A stretch of 64,000 nucleotides of DNA from Megascapheus bottae (Eukaryota > Chordata > Mammalia > Rodentia > Geomyidae), in the NCBI GenBank assembly GCA_024803745.1, contig JANJXV010000004.1, positions 55,904,858 through 55,968,857 on the forward strand. The letters run 5' to 3'. Under the pieces are notes generated by a model. The model saw only the letters and a list, made by a program, of their open reading frames with translations. It did not search any database and was not told the DNA's origin. The translations under genes were made by a program, and so were the position numbers. Positions 1-10,683 of this stretch are shown here, piece by piece; the first letter of the stretch is position 1, and the number at the start of each line of letters is the position of its first letter.

Positions 1-178
1 CTCTGGTCCTGGGCACTGTCCCTGAGCTCTTCAGCTTAAGGATAGTGCTGTATCATGATAATCCACAGGGTCACTTTGGTTTTCTGATGGTTAATTGGAG
101 ATAAGGGTCTAACAGACTTCCTCAGATCTCAGCCTCCTGAGTAGCTGGGATTATAAGTGTGTGTCACTGGTGCCAGCC
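1..178 (-). mobile_element. 7SL/B1-like-Geo SINE, cut by window edge
   Basis: This dimeric family reads, in sense orientation, as a left half resembling Alu/B1 (ggctcacgcctgtaatcc, then ctactcaggaggctgagatc) joined to the Geo right half (tggctcaagtggtagag, then gagttcaagccc) and an A-tail. This copy is antisense. Its tail end is lost beyond base 1. Confidence 0.85.
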
Positions 179-183
179 CATTT

Positions 184-314
184 CTTTTTTTTTGATAGTT
201 TATTGGTGATAAGGGTCTCAGACTTTCCTGCCTGGCCTACCTTTGAATTGTGCTCCTTAGATCTCAGCCTTCTGAGTAATGAGGATTAGAGGCAGTAGCT
301 GTGGGTGCCTGGCA
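184..314 (-). mobile_element. 7SL/B1-like SINE, left monomer only
   Basis: Only the B1-like half and a short linker are present, following a T-run. The Geo half is missing, so this is either a truncated dimer or a monomer copy. Confidence 0.7.
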
Positions 315-351
315 AAATATGCCTATTTTTTGCTGAAGAATATTCAGACCC

Positions 352-510
352 CAAACAAGATGATTGGGAGGGGGCAAAGGGAGGGAAAGTGGGAGAAAAG
401 CATGGGAAGGGGTATCAATTTTCAAGAAGTAATGTGCCCATTACCTAATGAATGTAACTGTAATCATGCTATACATCACCCTGACAATAAAATAAAATAA
501 AAGAATATAA
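352..510 (+). mobile_element. 5'-truncated LINE-1 3' end with target-site duplications
   Basis: About 160 bp of L1 3' UTR (caagaagtaatgtgcccat, then cctgacaataaaataaaat) end in an A-rich tail. A 16-bp direct repeat, aagaatattcagaccc, lies exactly on both sides at 336-351 and 511-526. The same 3' UTR recurs at 14590-14895 and, inverted, at 20290, 23525, 32728 and elsewhere. Confidence 0.9.
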
Positions 511-526
511 AAGAATATTCAGACCC

Positions 527-990
527 TGAAGAACACTTTCAAATTAAGGGAAGTGATCCTGCTCTAGAAGGGTTGTGACTGATCTAAGCCTGGATAAACA
601 CAGACCATGACTGTCACCAACTCTAAATGGGTCAGATGAAGTCTTGTCCACAAAGCCTTTACAGTATTCATCAATATCTTCAACTTCCTGTCTCTTTCCC
701 ATCTTGCTCCTCATTACTGATTCCCATTCCCAAGCCCAGTAAATACTAAAGGAAAAAGTGAAATAAGTTGCTTTTAGTTAACTTAGGAACCAGAATGAAC
801 AGCAACAAGAATGATAAATCCTGTGATGAATAGAAAAGAAATACATATAGTAAGAACTAAATAGTGAAATTTAGTTTCATGGAGAGAACCGAAAGATCTT
901 AGGGACTAACAAAATCCATATACATTTCCACAATGGAGAGGCCAATGGCAATGAAAATGGAATCTGGCCAAATTACATTCATTGTCTACA
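527..990. other. Unassigned non-coding stretch
   Basis: Unremarkable AT-rich sequence. I see no gene, RNA or clear repeat here. Confidence 0.5.
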
Positions 991-1182
991 TTTTTTTTTG
1001 CCAGACCCAGGGCTTGAACTCAGGGCCTGAGCACTGCCCTAGGGCTTTCTCAAGGCTAGGGCTCTACCACTTGAGTCACAGCACCAGGTCTGGCTTTTCT
1101 ATGTATGTGGTACTGAGGAATCGAACTCAGGTCTTTGTGTATGCTAGGCAAGCACTCTACCACTAGGCCAAACTATCGGCCC
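991..1182 (-). mobile_element. IDL-Geo SINE, full length
   Basis: Sense structure of this family: left half derived from a tRNA in the manner of rodent ID elements (gcctagtggtagagtgcttg carries the A box, ggttcgattcctcggtacc the B box), then the Geo half, then poly(A). This antisense copy has both halves. A short repeat attgtctac lies on both sides. Confidence 0.9.
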
Positions 1183-2163
1183 ACACCTATTGTCTACTTA
1201 GATCCCATGTGCTTCTAGGAGTGCATGGCTCAGAGACCTTGAAACAGAGTACCTTGGTTGGTAGCAAGAGAAGAATGCAGGTATCTGAAAGAGTCCAGGC
1301 TTTTCATAATGATAACTGTTGAGATAAGTGAGAAGAGAATCTCTAGACTGCATTTATAGGTAATCTCAAGGTCTTGGAGTATAGTTTGGCATTGGGAAGG
1401 ACCTGGAAGAAACGTCTCTAGTGGACAAGTGAAATGGTTGGTTTCTTGGCAGCAGAACTTGAGCTTTATTCTTGTGCTTGGATGTGAGTCATCTGCTTTG
1501 CTTACCTTTTATTCATTTGATTCCAAGGACAATAGGATGTTGCTTTGTGCATTTTTAGTCCAAACTCTTGAGAGAGTAAGAATATTATCATGCAACTAAT
1601 CACTTTGTGCTTATGGAAATCTTCAGTGTAAGGTCACCTCAAAGATCCTTAGAGTTGGTGTCCTGTACCCACAATGAATCAGTTCCAGGCAGCGGGGCAG
1701 GGAGCCACATGCTGCTATCTGGTGTTTGCTACTTACGGAACCATCTAGAATTCCTTTTGTCACCAGAAATGTGTCTGTTAACCCATTTCAAAGGAGTTTG
1801 TGGACAGAGCACGCATTCTTGGGCAAGGTAATCCCTTTTCTTTTTATAATACCTTTTCAATACAGACATATTTTGGAAACTGATTATGATTGGCTTTTCA
1901 TATTGCCATGGATGCTTATAACTTCATAATCTATTGCAGTTTGTATAGAATCTAGCAATTATCTGAGAAATAACAAGCACATACATAGTACATTCAATGC
2001 TATTCTTATGATACTATATTTAGAATTGTACTCTCCTAACCATTCAGCCAAGAACACTTATTTATACCCAATTTATCTTTGCTTTCTTTGCTAGCGTTGA
2101 GATACTGGTGTGTGTGTTACATTAGATTTTCATTAGTGAACAAATGATAAATAAGAAGTAACT
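1183..2163. other. Unassigned non-coding stretch
   Basis: No recognisable repeat or conserved coding sequence. Open frames of 67-74 codons at 1607-1929 overlap one another and resemble no protein. Confidence 0.5.
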
Positions 2164-2250
2164 GGGGCTGAGGATATAGCTGAGTGGTAGAACACCTGTC
2201 CAGTAGATTCAAAGCCCTGGGTTTCTGGGTTTGCTACTTAAATACAAAGA
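2164..2250 (+). mobile_element. ID-like tRNA-derived SINE monomer
   Basis: ggggctgaggatatagctg followed by agtggtagaacacctg and a degenerate B box matches the ID core. No Geo half follows, so this is an older or separate ID insertion. Confidence 0.75.
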
Positions 2251-2487
2251 AAAAATCAGGTAAAATTGTTAGGTAAAGCCTGCATGTTGCCTCAAGGTTT
2301 TATAGTGTTTGTCAACACCACTACACTTCAGTTGTCCTTATTTTTCTAAAACTCTTCCCTTCCTTGCCATAGTATGGTAAATAAGAGTGGAAGAAGATGT
2401 AGCCTTCATTCTTAACTTTGTATATGGCTACTCTATACCTCTGAATACATACATACACATATACACAGATGTTTATATATACAAAAT

Positions 2488-2880
2488 GGTGGTACTGGAG
2501 TTGAACTCAGGACATATTACCTGCTCTGGAGCTCTAACACTTGATCCATGCCTTCAGTCTTGCTTTTTTTTTCGCCAGTCCTGGGGCTTGATCTCAGGGC
2601 CTGGGGACTGTCTCTGAGCTTCTTATGCTCAAGGGTGGCACTCTACCACTGAGTCACAGCACCACTCCTGGCTTCTTCTATTTAGGGGTACTGAGGAAGT
2701 GAACCCAGGGATTCATGCATACTAGGCAAGCACTCTACCAAGCCGCATTCTCAGCCAAGACTTGCTTTTTGATAGTTAATTGCAGAGTCACTTGGACTTT
2801 CCTTATCAGCTAACTGTAAGTCTTTATCTTTCAATCTCACCTTCTGAGTTGTTAGGATTATAGGCATGAGCCTGCTCAGC
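2488..2880 (-). mobile_element. Old 7SL/B1-like-Geo SINE split by a younger SINE
   Basis: The Geo half (2488-2562) and the B1-like half (2757-2880) are separated by an IDL-Geo element. Removing the insert rejoins the two parts in register. Both flanks of the insert carry cttgcttttt, as expected of a target-site duplication. Confidence 0.75.
2563..2756 (-). mobile_element. IDL-Geo SINE nested in older SINE
   Basis: Both halves are present, with a degenerate ID half missing a few bases near its 5' end. Same orientation as its host element. Confidence 0.85.
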
Positions 2881-2882
2881 TG

Positions 2883-3280
2883 AACCCATATATTATTGGC
2901 ATCTTTCTTGATAATTTACATAAATGTTTATTATGTTACCATATTATTTTACTTTGCTACCCAACTTCTAAGCCAGGCTTGATTGTTAAGCTGAGTAATT
3001 GATTTATTTGCCAGTCTCTTGAGTTGCTTAACTATAAATAAGAAACACTTGGCATTATTGGCCTGCTTATCATCAGACTGTAAGTGTAAGTGTTTCCTCA
3101 GAGATACATTTCCAACATCCTTTCATAAAACGGCCTTCATAAATTAGATTTCTCAAATCATCACTTGATATGTGATTGTTGGATAGTATACAAACTAGAT
3201 AAACTCATATGATCGCATTTCTCAGGTTTAGGTATAGAAGAATATGCATCTAGCTTATAAATTTCTTAGAAAAACTATCT
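2883..3280. other. Unassigned AT-rich stretch
   Basis: No gene or recognisable repeat. Confidence 0.5.
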
Positions 3281-3515
3281 TAGTTGGGTATGGTGGCTCA
3301 TGTCTGTACTCCTAGCTACTCAGGAAGCTGAGATCTGAGGATCATGGCTCAAATCCAGCCTGGGTGCTAAAGACCGTGAGACTCTTATTTCTAGTTAACC
3401 ACAAGAAAAGAAGTGATATTGTGGCTCAAGTGGTAGGGTGGTAGTCTTGGGCTGAAGAGCTCAGGGACTACTCCCAGGCCCAGAGTTCAAGACCCACATC
3501 CAACAAAAAAAAATC
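3281..3515 (+). mobile_element. 7SL/B1-like-Geo SINE
   Basis: Complete dimer with A-tail. First of three consecutive plus-strand SINEs. Confidence 0.88.
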
Positions 3516-3519
3516 ATGC

Positions 3520-3655
3520 AGGGCTGGGAGTTTGGCCTAGTGGTAGAGTGCTTGCCTAGCATGAGCAAAGACCTGGGTTCAATTCCTAGGTACCACATGT
3601 ATAGAAAAAGCTGGAAGTGGTGCTATGACTCAAATGGTAGAGCTGTATGCTTACT
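3520..3655 (+). mobile_element. IDL-Geo SINE, 3' truncated
   Basis: A clean ID half is followed by only part of the Geo half. The sequence then runs directly into the next SINE without a tail. Confidence 0.8.
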
Positions 3656-3875
3656 GAGCACTGCAGCTCATACCTATAGTTCTTGGAGACTGAAACCTGA
3701 AGACTGCAGTTCAAAACTAGCCTGGACAGGCAAGTCTGTGAGACTCTTATCTCCAGTTAACCACCCAAAACCTAGAAGTGGAGTTATGGCTCAAGTGGTA
3801 GAGTGCTAGCCTTGAGCATAAAAACTCAGAAACAGTGCCCAGGCCCTAAGTTTAAGCTCTAGGACTGGCATACAT
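3656..3875 (+). mobile_element. 7SL/B1-like-Geo SINE
   Basis: Begins inside the preceding element, lacks the first bases of the B1-like half, and carries a full Geo half ending in ctaggactggca. Confidence 0.8.
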
Positions 3876-5160
3876 GCACTTCCCCAAATTTATGAACAAG
3901 TTAAAAACAGATGCTCACTATATAAGGTGTGTTGAAAACCTAAAAGTATGTTGAGAATCTTTTCCAACTTTTTCTCTTGCTTTCCTATCAGTTACATCAC
4001 CCTGATGCCTCCTTTTCCTTTAAAAGCTTAGATATTTGATTCATCTGTTGCCCACATGAGAAGGTACCTTCTCATGTAGTCTGTTTGCAAATTTCTTGAA
4101 CTCTGTAATCAGTGTGTCCATTTCAATTAAATTTAACCAACATACATATTCTTTGTAAGTATCAATACCACACTTCCAATTTTGTTTGCTCATAGACATT
4201 TTATTGTACATCCTTCTTAATTATATCAACATCATGGAACACTCATTGACATGATATTATATTTGCTAGCTTAATTTTTACTTCGATGCCCCCAAATTTA
4301 AATTTGCTTTAACCTTTGAGATGATCTAAGATGTGCAATTAAACTTCATAAGGAATATATTCACCATCTCTAGTCTTTAGGCTGTTGCATGACTCCTACC
4401 TAACATCTAAATTAAATTTAGATTTCCATTCATTCCATAATGTTGCTGATAAAACTAGGTTTCTCAGCAGGATATTTTGGGTTTGTCAATTCTTTATTGA
4501 GTTGTGCTGGCTTACATATTGCAGAATTTAGTCTTTTGCATCCTACACAAAATGCCATTACTGTTCTCTGGGAAGATAGCTAAAATGCCCACATACACCC
4601 CTAAATACCTTTTCCACTATTGTGCTCAGTTTTCCATCTCATTAATCACTTTTCATTCTTCCTCACTGATTAAGCCAATATTTAGAAATAGTGTTTTTCA
4701 CATTGTGCACGTGGTAGCTCCTGAAAACTGGAAAAAGATTGGATCCAATTTTCCCATGCCATGTTTATCATTTTCTATGCACCTTTAATTTAAAAAGTTT
4801 TGCCTTTATTTAATTTTCTGTTGCAGTCACACATTTCTCTTTTCAAATGCAGCATATAATGGAGAAGAATAATGTCTGAAGAAAACCTTATAGAGTAAGT
4901 AAACACAGCAAATGCCCATGGTGGATTAAAGGAGATATGATGGTTGGAATGAAAATGCCTATGTTGGTAGCCATTACAGTTAGTGGCTCTTGCTATTGAA
5001 TTTACCTCATCTATAATGATCAGTGTTTGCAAACTGAAACACATGAGTTAATGATACTTATACTGTTATTCAAAGCAGTCAATTGTAGCAATGCAAATAG
5101 GGGTTCTTATTATTTCCAGTTTTAACTAAAGGAGCCGCTAGATCTTCAAAGATGGGCTTT
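3876..5160. other. Unassigned AT-rich stretch with a perfect palindrome
   Basis: 1.3 kb without recognisable genes. It holds a 24-bp loop-free palindrome at 4054-4077, described under findings. Open frames of 84-94 codons at 4504-5044 look random. Confidence 0.5.
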
Positions 5161-5173
5161 TGCTCAAAGATTT

Positions 5174-5375
5174 ATTTTTATTTTTTGCCAGTCCTGGGCT
5201 TGAACTCAGGGCCTGAGCACTGTCCTTGGTCTTTCCTCAAGGCTAGAGCTCTACCACTTGAGCCTCAGCACCACTTCCAGCTTTTTTTTTTCTATGTATA
5301 TTGTGCTGAGGAATCGAACCCGGGTCTTCGTGCATGCTAGGCAAGCACTCTACCACTAGGCCAAATCCCTGGCCA
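5174..5375 (-). mobile_element. IDL-Geo SINE, first of a stacked pair
   Basis: Full length. Preceded by tgctcaaagattt at 5161-5173, which recurs directly after it at 5376-5388. Confidence 0.9.
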
Positions 5376-5388
5376 TGCTCAAAGATTT

Positions 5389-5576
5389 TTTTTTGCCAGT
5401 CATGTGGCTTGAACTCCAGGCCTGAGCACTGTCCTTGGACTTTTGTCAAGGTTAGAGCTCCACTTAAGCCATAACACCACTTCCAGCTTTTTTCTATGTA
5501 TGGGATACCGAGGATTCAAACCCAGGCCTTTGTGCATGCTAGGCAAGCTCTCTACCACTAGGCCAAACTCCTGGCC
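5389..5576 (-). mobile_element. IDL-Geo SINE, second of a stacked pair
   Basis: Full length and more diverged in the Geo half. The third copy of the target sequence, ctcaaagattt, follows at 5577-5587. Confidence 0.9.
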
Positions 5577-5667
5577 CTCAAAGATTTTTTTATTATTAAA
5601 GAATTTATTAACATTGATTTTTACATCATATTTCAAATGACATGTTTAACAAACAAGTGTTCAATAA

Positions 5668-5764
5668 GGGAATTTCATGCCTAGGCTGGCTTTGAACCAC
5701 AATCCTCAGATCTCCGCTTGCTGAGTAGCTAAGATTATAGGCAGGAGACACTAGCACCTGGCTG
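5668..5764 (-). mobile_element. 7SL/B1-like monomer remnant
   Basis: Antisense B1-like half only (ggctggctttgaaccacaat to ctagcacctggct). Confidence 0.75.
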
Positions 5765-5777
5765 AGATCTTATTTAT

Positions 5778-5972
5778 TTATTGCCAGTCCTAGGGCTTGA
5801 ACTCAGGGACTGGACAATGTCCCTGATCTTCTTTTTGCTCAAGGCTAGCATTCTACCACTTGAGCCACAGCATCACTTCCAGCCTTTTCTGTGTATGTGG
5901 TATCAAGTAATTGAACCCAGGGCTTCATGCATGCTAGAAGAGTACTCTACCACTAGGCAACACTCTCAGCCT
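5778..5972 (-). mobile_element. IDL-Geo SINE
   Basis: Both halves are present. agatcttattt occurs before (5765) and after (5974) the element. Confidence 0.88.
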
Positions 5973-6995
5973 CAAGATCTTATTTTTAAAGAAAAGAAAA
6001 AGGAAAACCAAACTGCATATTTTAACTACTGGAGGTAGTTTATATACCACTCTGAGGTCTTACTTTAACATGCTAATTCTGCCCCTATTAGAACATACTG
6101 TAACTTCACTTAGGCTATAAAGGCTTTAATAGTCAAGAGCAGCTGGCACTAATGGTTAAATTAGCAAACCAAACAATAGATGCTTCTCAACAGGTTTGGT
6201 ATATATTAGGAAATATAAGCAGCTGTTTGTTTGTTAATGGCAGTGATAATTCTGTGAAACCTGCACTTAATTAATGAATTGAATATAACTTAGCAAAAAA
6301 GAGCAAGTGAAAAATTAGTTAGCCATCTGCTCTTTATTTAGGTTCTTAAAAATGGAAAACTCTAATAATTGCCAAAAACTTGAAAGAAGATACATGTAAG
6401 ATGCTAGGAAAGCAATAGGTGTAGTTCATGTACTTTAAAAATATAATCCACATAGTAAATACTGTATGTTCAGAAAGACACAGAATCTCACTTAAGTCAC
6501 CTATAATTGGAATCTCAGTGTGTTATATGTTTTGCCTATTAGCTGGACAGTCATATGACTTGTGCAGTACTGAGTTGTTATGCAGAACCAGTATCTCCTG
6601 TGGCAGAGTTTGTGCATTGTCTACTTGTTTCCACTCTCCCCTTCCTCCTTTTATTCGAAGCCCTTATTTATTTTGTTTCTTTGCACAGCTCATGACTGTG
6701 CAGGTAATTGCTCTCGTTGGCTGTCTTCTGACTTGTTGGGGTTATATGACCAAGTCGTCACCAAAGGAATCTAAGCAGAAGCTAAAGTGTACAATTTCTA
6801 CATAATTTCCAGCAGAGGAAGCCGTGTTTACTCTATTTCTTTTTCTTCCTTCCTTCCTATGGTCAGGAACAATACTGGCCAAGCTGCAAAATGGAAGGAA
6901 CTTGGGTCCCTAGTAATCCTATGGAGCCAAGTCCTGTAACCACTCAGTGTTGCCCTTTTCTTTCTTGACTAGGATGTGAGAGAAAAACTGAAGTT
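5973..6995. other. Unassigned stretch
   Basis: No repeat recognised. A frame of 125 codons at 6428-6805 has no recognisable family and no sign of coding use. Confidence 0.5.
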
Positions 6996-6997
6996 AC

Positions 6998-7267
6998 GTT
7001 TTTTTTTTTTAATTTTTTTTTGGTCAGTCCTGGGGCTTGAACTCAGGACCCAGACAGAGCTTCTTTTTTAGAACTTTTTTTTTTTGCCAGTCCTGGGCTT
7101 GAGCTCAGGGCCTGAGCACTGTCCTTGGACGTTCTCAAGGCTAGAGCTCTACCACTTGAGCCTCGGCACCACTTCCAGCTTTTTTCTATATGTGGTACCA
7201 AGGAATCGAACCCGGGTCTTCATGCATGGTAGGCAAGCACTTTAACCACTAGGCCAAACTCCTGGCC
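6998..7267 (-). mobile_element. IDL-Geo SINE with a partial second Geo fragment
   Basis: A complete antisense element (7074-7267) is preceded by about 45 bases of another Geo tail end (7015-7060). The pair is bracketed by ctgaagtta at 6988 and 7268, so both may have arrived as one insertion or as two at the same site. Confidence 0.82.
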
Positions 7268-7560
7268 CCTGAAGTTATGTTTGAGGTAATTTTTCATGTC
7301 ATTGCACTTGAGAGTCTCTTTCTGAGAGCAGCTCTATTGCAATCTTAGGTAAAAATTTTCTTATACTTGGTGAGAAATCCTCTCTCCTTTTTTCCATGTA
7401 GAAGACATTCCTCAGCCTTAAAAAAAATAAATCTGGAACAATAGAGTTAAATTTTGGAAAAAAGGGGGTCAGCATTATGCCATGGGATTTGAGAAGTTTG
7501 ATTTCCTCACTGAAAGAAGAGAACACATGCGTAATTTTTCTTCAAGGGAGTTAATTCTAC

Positions 7561-7900
7561 TCATATTAATAGACATTTATTGAGCACCTACTTTGCACAA
7601 ATGCTGTAGGAGTCTTTAGGGCTACAGAGAGGGAGCACCCACAGTCCCTGCTCTCAAGGAACTCACAATCTACTGGGGGACACATATACAAACGAGCGCA
7701 TGGGAAGGTAGGAAGCATCCGATAGTAAAGGTATGGAGGAGATTCTGTGGCCTATGGAGCAACGGAGGATTTCAAGAGGAAGCCAGAGCAGATGGGGATC
7801 TCAAGAAGACTTTACAGAAGAGATTGCATTTGAACTCTCTGTTGAAGGATTGTTGGGAGAAAGATGCGTGATAGGGCTCAGGTTCTGAAGTCATGGGGAC
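7561..7900 (+). repeat. Ancient mammalian interspersed repeat, family not assigned
   Basis: The phrase ttattgagcacctacttt, followed by a ccctgctctcaaggaactca-like segment and a gcatttgaactctctgttga segment, recalls a common old mammalian repeat. I cannot name the family by eye. Confidence 0.5.
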
Positions 7901-8104
7901 AAATATGGTGGGATCTTACAACAGATTCATATTCAGAATTATCTGAAGTGGAAGTGGTAACACAACTCTGGAAAGGCCACATAGTGAAGGGGCCCTGAAG
8001 ACTCTACTGGCTATCTAAGTTTATCTTATACTGATGGGGAAAGAGTAGAGGATTTGGAGTATTGAAATATAAAAGCAACAATACATTCCTAGATAGTAAA
8101 TCAA

Positions 8105-8275
8105 ACTTAAGCACATACCCAAATCTCCTGGGAGGTTTGTTAAAATGGAGATCAGTGGGCTCCACTCAGGATTTCTGATTCAGTTGGTCTTGTGAAGTCA
8201 TAGACTTCATGCTCTTAGTAAGTTCCCAGGTGGTGTGAATGACACTGGTCTGGAGATGCCACTTTGAGACCCCTC
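8105..8275 (+). mobile_element. MER5A-like hAT-Charlie DNA transposon relic
   Basis: tcctgggaggtttgttaaaa, then gatttctgattcagttggtc, then aagttcccaggtggtg and ccactttgagac follow the order of the MER5A consensus. Non-autonomous and long inactive. Confidence 0.85.
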
Positions 8276-8760
8276 CTACAGAACCATGCTGTAGGAAAAT
8301 GTTCTTGGCAGGTGTGAGGAGTCAAAAGCAGGTGGATGGATCCAACAAGAAGGTGGTCAAAATATTGGAGAAGATGGCTTATAAGACACTTTTATCAAGA
8401 CAAATGGACAAGACTTTAGGACTATGTGTGGCTATGGGAGACTCACATTTACCTAATGTGAATGAATAAGAAGCATCGTGATTCTATTATCTGAGTTGAG
8501 AGGGGTGAAGGAGAAGAAAATATGTGTGTGGGAACATGATCATGAGTAAGATTACAGTGGATGTGCTGGAGGTAGTGGTGGGTTATTCATAGAAAGGTAC
8601 TTATAATTCAGAGAGGGTCTGAAGTTGGAGAAATGAATCTCACAAATGTGAGAGCTACAGACACTGAACTAGTTGTTAAATGGTAGTGATTGGGACAGAA
8701 TATGAGATTAGAGCAAGTGACTGTCAAGGACATAGCTCCAGGATAAAGAATGAGGGGACA
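8276..8760. other. Unassigned purine-rich stretch
   Basis: No gene or recognisable repeat. Confidence 0.5.
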
Positions 8761-8775
8761 AAATAACAAGGAGGT

Positions 8776-8971
8776 TGGGCTGGGAGTTTGGCCTAGTGGT
8801 AGCGTGCTTGCCTAGCATGCACGAAGACCTGGGTTCGATTCCTCAGTACCACATACATAGAAAAAAAGCCGAAAATTGTACTGAGGCTCAAGTGGTAGAG
8901 CTCTAGCCTTGAGAAAGTCCAAGGACAGTGCTCAGACCCTGAGCTTAAGCCCAGGACTGGCCAAAAAAAAA
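8776..8971 (+). mobile_element. IDL-Geo SINE with clear target-site duplication
   Basis: Complete dimer plus A-tail, flanked by aaataacaaggaggt (8761-8775) and aaataacgaggaggt (8972-8986), one mismatch in 15. Confidence 0.93.
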
Positions 8972-8986
8972 AAATAACGAGGAGGT

Positions 8987-10417
8987 GAGAAAGTAGTTGG
9001 TGAACCAGAGTAACATATCCTGGAAGGTGATGGTCAGCTGTTTTAGTTGATGAGAAAATGAAAAGCAAAAATAGAAGAAAGGCTGCTGTTTTTTTTTTTA
9101 TTGGTAAAGTCACTAATGACCTTTGGGAAATTAGTCTGGGGAGAAATAGTAATATAGTGAACTGCCATTGAAGAAACTCAGGTGAAGTCAGAGGAAAGTT
9201 GAAACAGGAGCTTGACATGGTAGGGTCAGAGAAAGTGGATATTAGTGTCTAAAACATTTAAGCAAAGCAATAGGTGAGAACAAAGAGTGAGAAGAAATGA
9301 AGCGGAGTAGAGGGAACTAGGAGGAAAGGAGCAAGATTACAGAAATGTTGGGACAGGATAGATTTTCAAAGGTGGAGATGGTGAGAAGGGAAACTGATGA
9401 ATGTCTTCTTAGTAAATGGAATTGAAGAAAAGAGGGAGGAGGGGCTCCGGGTGAGAGGCGAACTGCAGAGGCTTGAAACAGTCACTTACTTAGGAGAACA
9501 CAAGAATTTACACCTTTTCAGTCCTTCTTCCATCACTCTTGACTTTGTTATGGTGAGCTCATCCATTCAACTCCATGTCAGAGGAAGCTGTCTTGGACCA
9601 CACTTCATGGCCTCAGGTCCCACCTGTAGCCTCCCGGTCCCAGGATGCAGTCTGGTGTGGAAGCCACAGGGATTCCGGGAGATAAAATTTCACACTCATT
9701 TCTGGATGGGTGGCCTTTGCTGTAAACATAGATTTTCAATGTTTTATTTCTTTTCAAGGGCACAGCTGGTAATTTTAATAAGTAACATTGTCCAGAAAAA
9801 TTTTGCATTTGATCGCTGTACCCCATTAAGCTTCTTTAAAAAAATCTCCCCCAAACTTAGCATATATTCTTAACGTGAATCCTGTTAGAAGAGAGAGTAC
9901 ATGGGCAGCTTTTTTTTTTTTTTGGACTGGGAGAGGCCCAGTATATTGGTTAGCAGCATGCTGACTTTAGTAAAATTAGATGGCTCTTATTTGTTTGTAG
10001 TCATAGTGAAAGTGCCAAAGGAAAGTGCCAGTCCATGCGTTGCAGGTTTGTGTTTTAGAGAACAAGGAAGCTGATTTAATCATGAGCTAGAAAAAAATGC
10101 CAGCTGCATGATTTGTGCCTGGAAACAGTAGGCTATATAGTTACAGTACTACAGTAAGTGATTTTAGGTTGGGTCTGCAAAAAGAGTGACTGGATGCCAC
10201 TTTCCTTTTATTTTTTTTATTTTTATGTGGTCATGCACTTCCCATGAGAATATGGGTGCACCTTGAGCCACAACTTCAGATTTAATCTGGCCATGTGAGG
10301 CCAAGTGATCAGGTGTTTGATGTATAAACAATAGGAAATTCTGCAAATAACGATTTTGCAAGGGCTTCTTCAGTTATAGGGTTTACTAAAATTGCTAGGG
10401 GAAAACTATTAATAGTA
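8987..10417. other. Downstream flank of HTR1E
   Basis: Purine-rich up to about 9480, then mixed. No repeat recognised. A 158-codon plus-strand frame at 9397-9873 resembles no known protein and overlaps an antisense frame at 9605-9826; I do not call it a gene. Confidence 0.5.
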
Positions 10418-10476
10418 TTTATTATTTCACTTTATTATTTCTATATAATTGCTGCTTTTGGATGATTATGTTTATT
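10418..10476 (-). terminator. Cluster of candidate poly(A) signals for HTR1E
   Basis: Three AATAAA hexamers read on the minus strand, at 10471-10476, 10431-10436 and 10418-10423, lie 208-266 bases past the stop codon. They would end a short 3' UTR. The region is AT-rich, so chance hexamers are possible, and further ones occur near 10205-10225. Confidence 0.4.
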
Positions 10477-10683
10477 TGAAATTTTGTACCACAGGTAAGA
10501 CCAGAGGTAGAAAACAACACAAAGAACAAGACTCAAACAAAAAAGCATAAAACACACACATGCAGGACCACACATACTTACAAACTCTCCTGAACCAAGT
10601 ATGTTCAAGAATTAATAAGTCGCCCCTTACCCCGTCCACATACGAGGCTCTGGTAAAAGTCATGCCTTTCGGCTTTTGACAAT

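Noticed and set aside
3516..3809. Recurrent peptide resembling EFGLVVECLPSMHEDLGSIP in many frames
   Set aside because: It is the translated ID half of the IDL-Geo SINE, repeated across the window, and not a protein family.
6428..6805. 125-codon open frame with hydrophobic segments
   Set aside because: No recognisable homology, no supporting splice or promoter context, and two overlapping frames in the same region.
8795..8850. Possible tRNA genes at the ID halves of SINEs (A-box and B-box-like sequences)
   Set aside because: The boxes are those of tRNA-derived SINEs. No cloverleaf with paired acceptor and anticodon stems can be drawn, and the sequence is present in dozens of copies.
9397..9873. 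158-codon open frame downstream of HTR1E
   Set aside because: No recognisable family, low-complexity stretches at its end, overlapping antisense frame. Its length is within chance for 64 kb.
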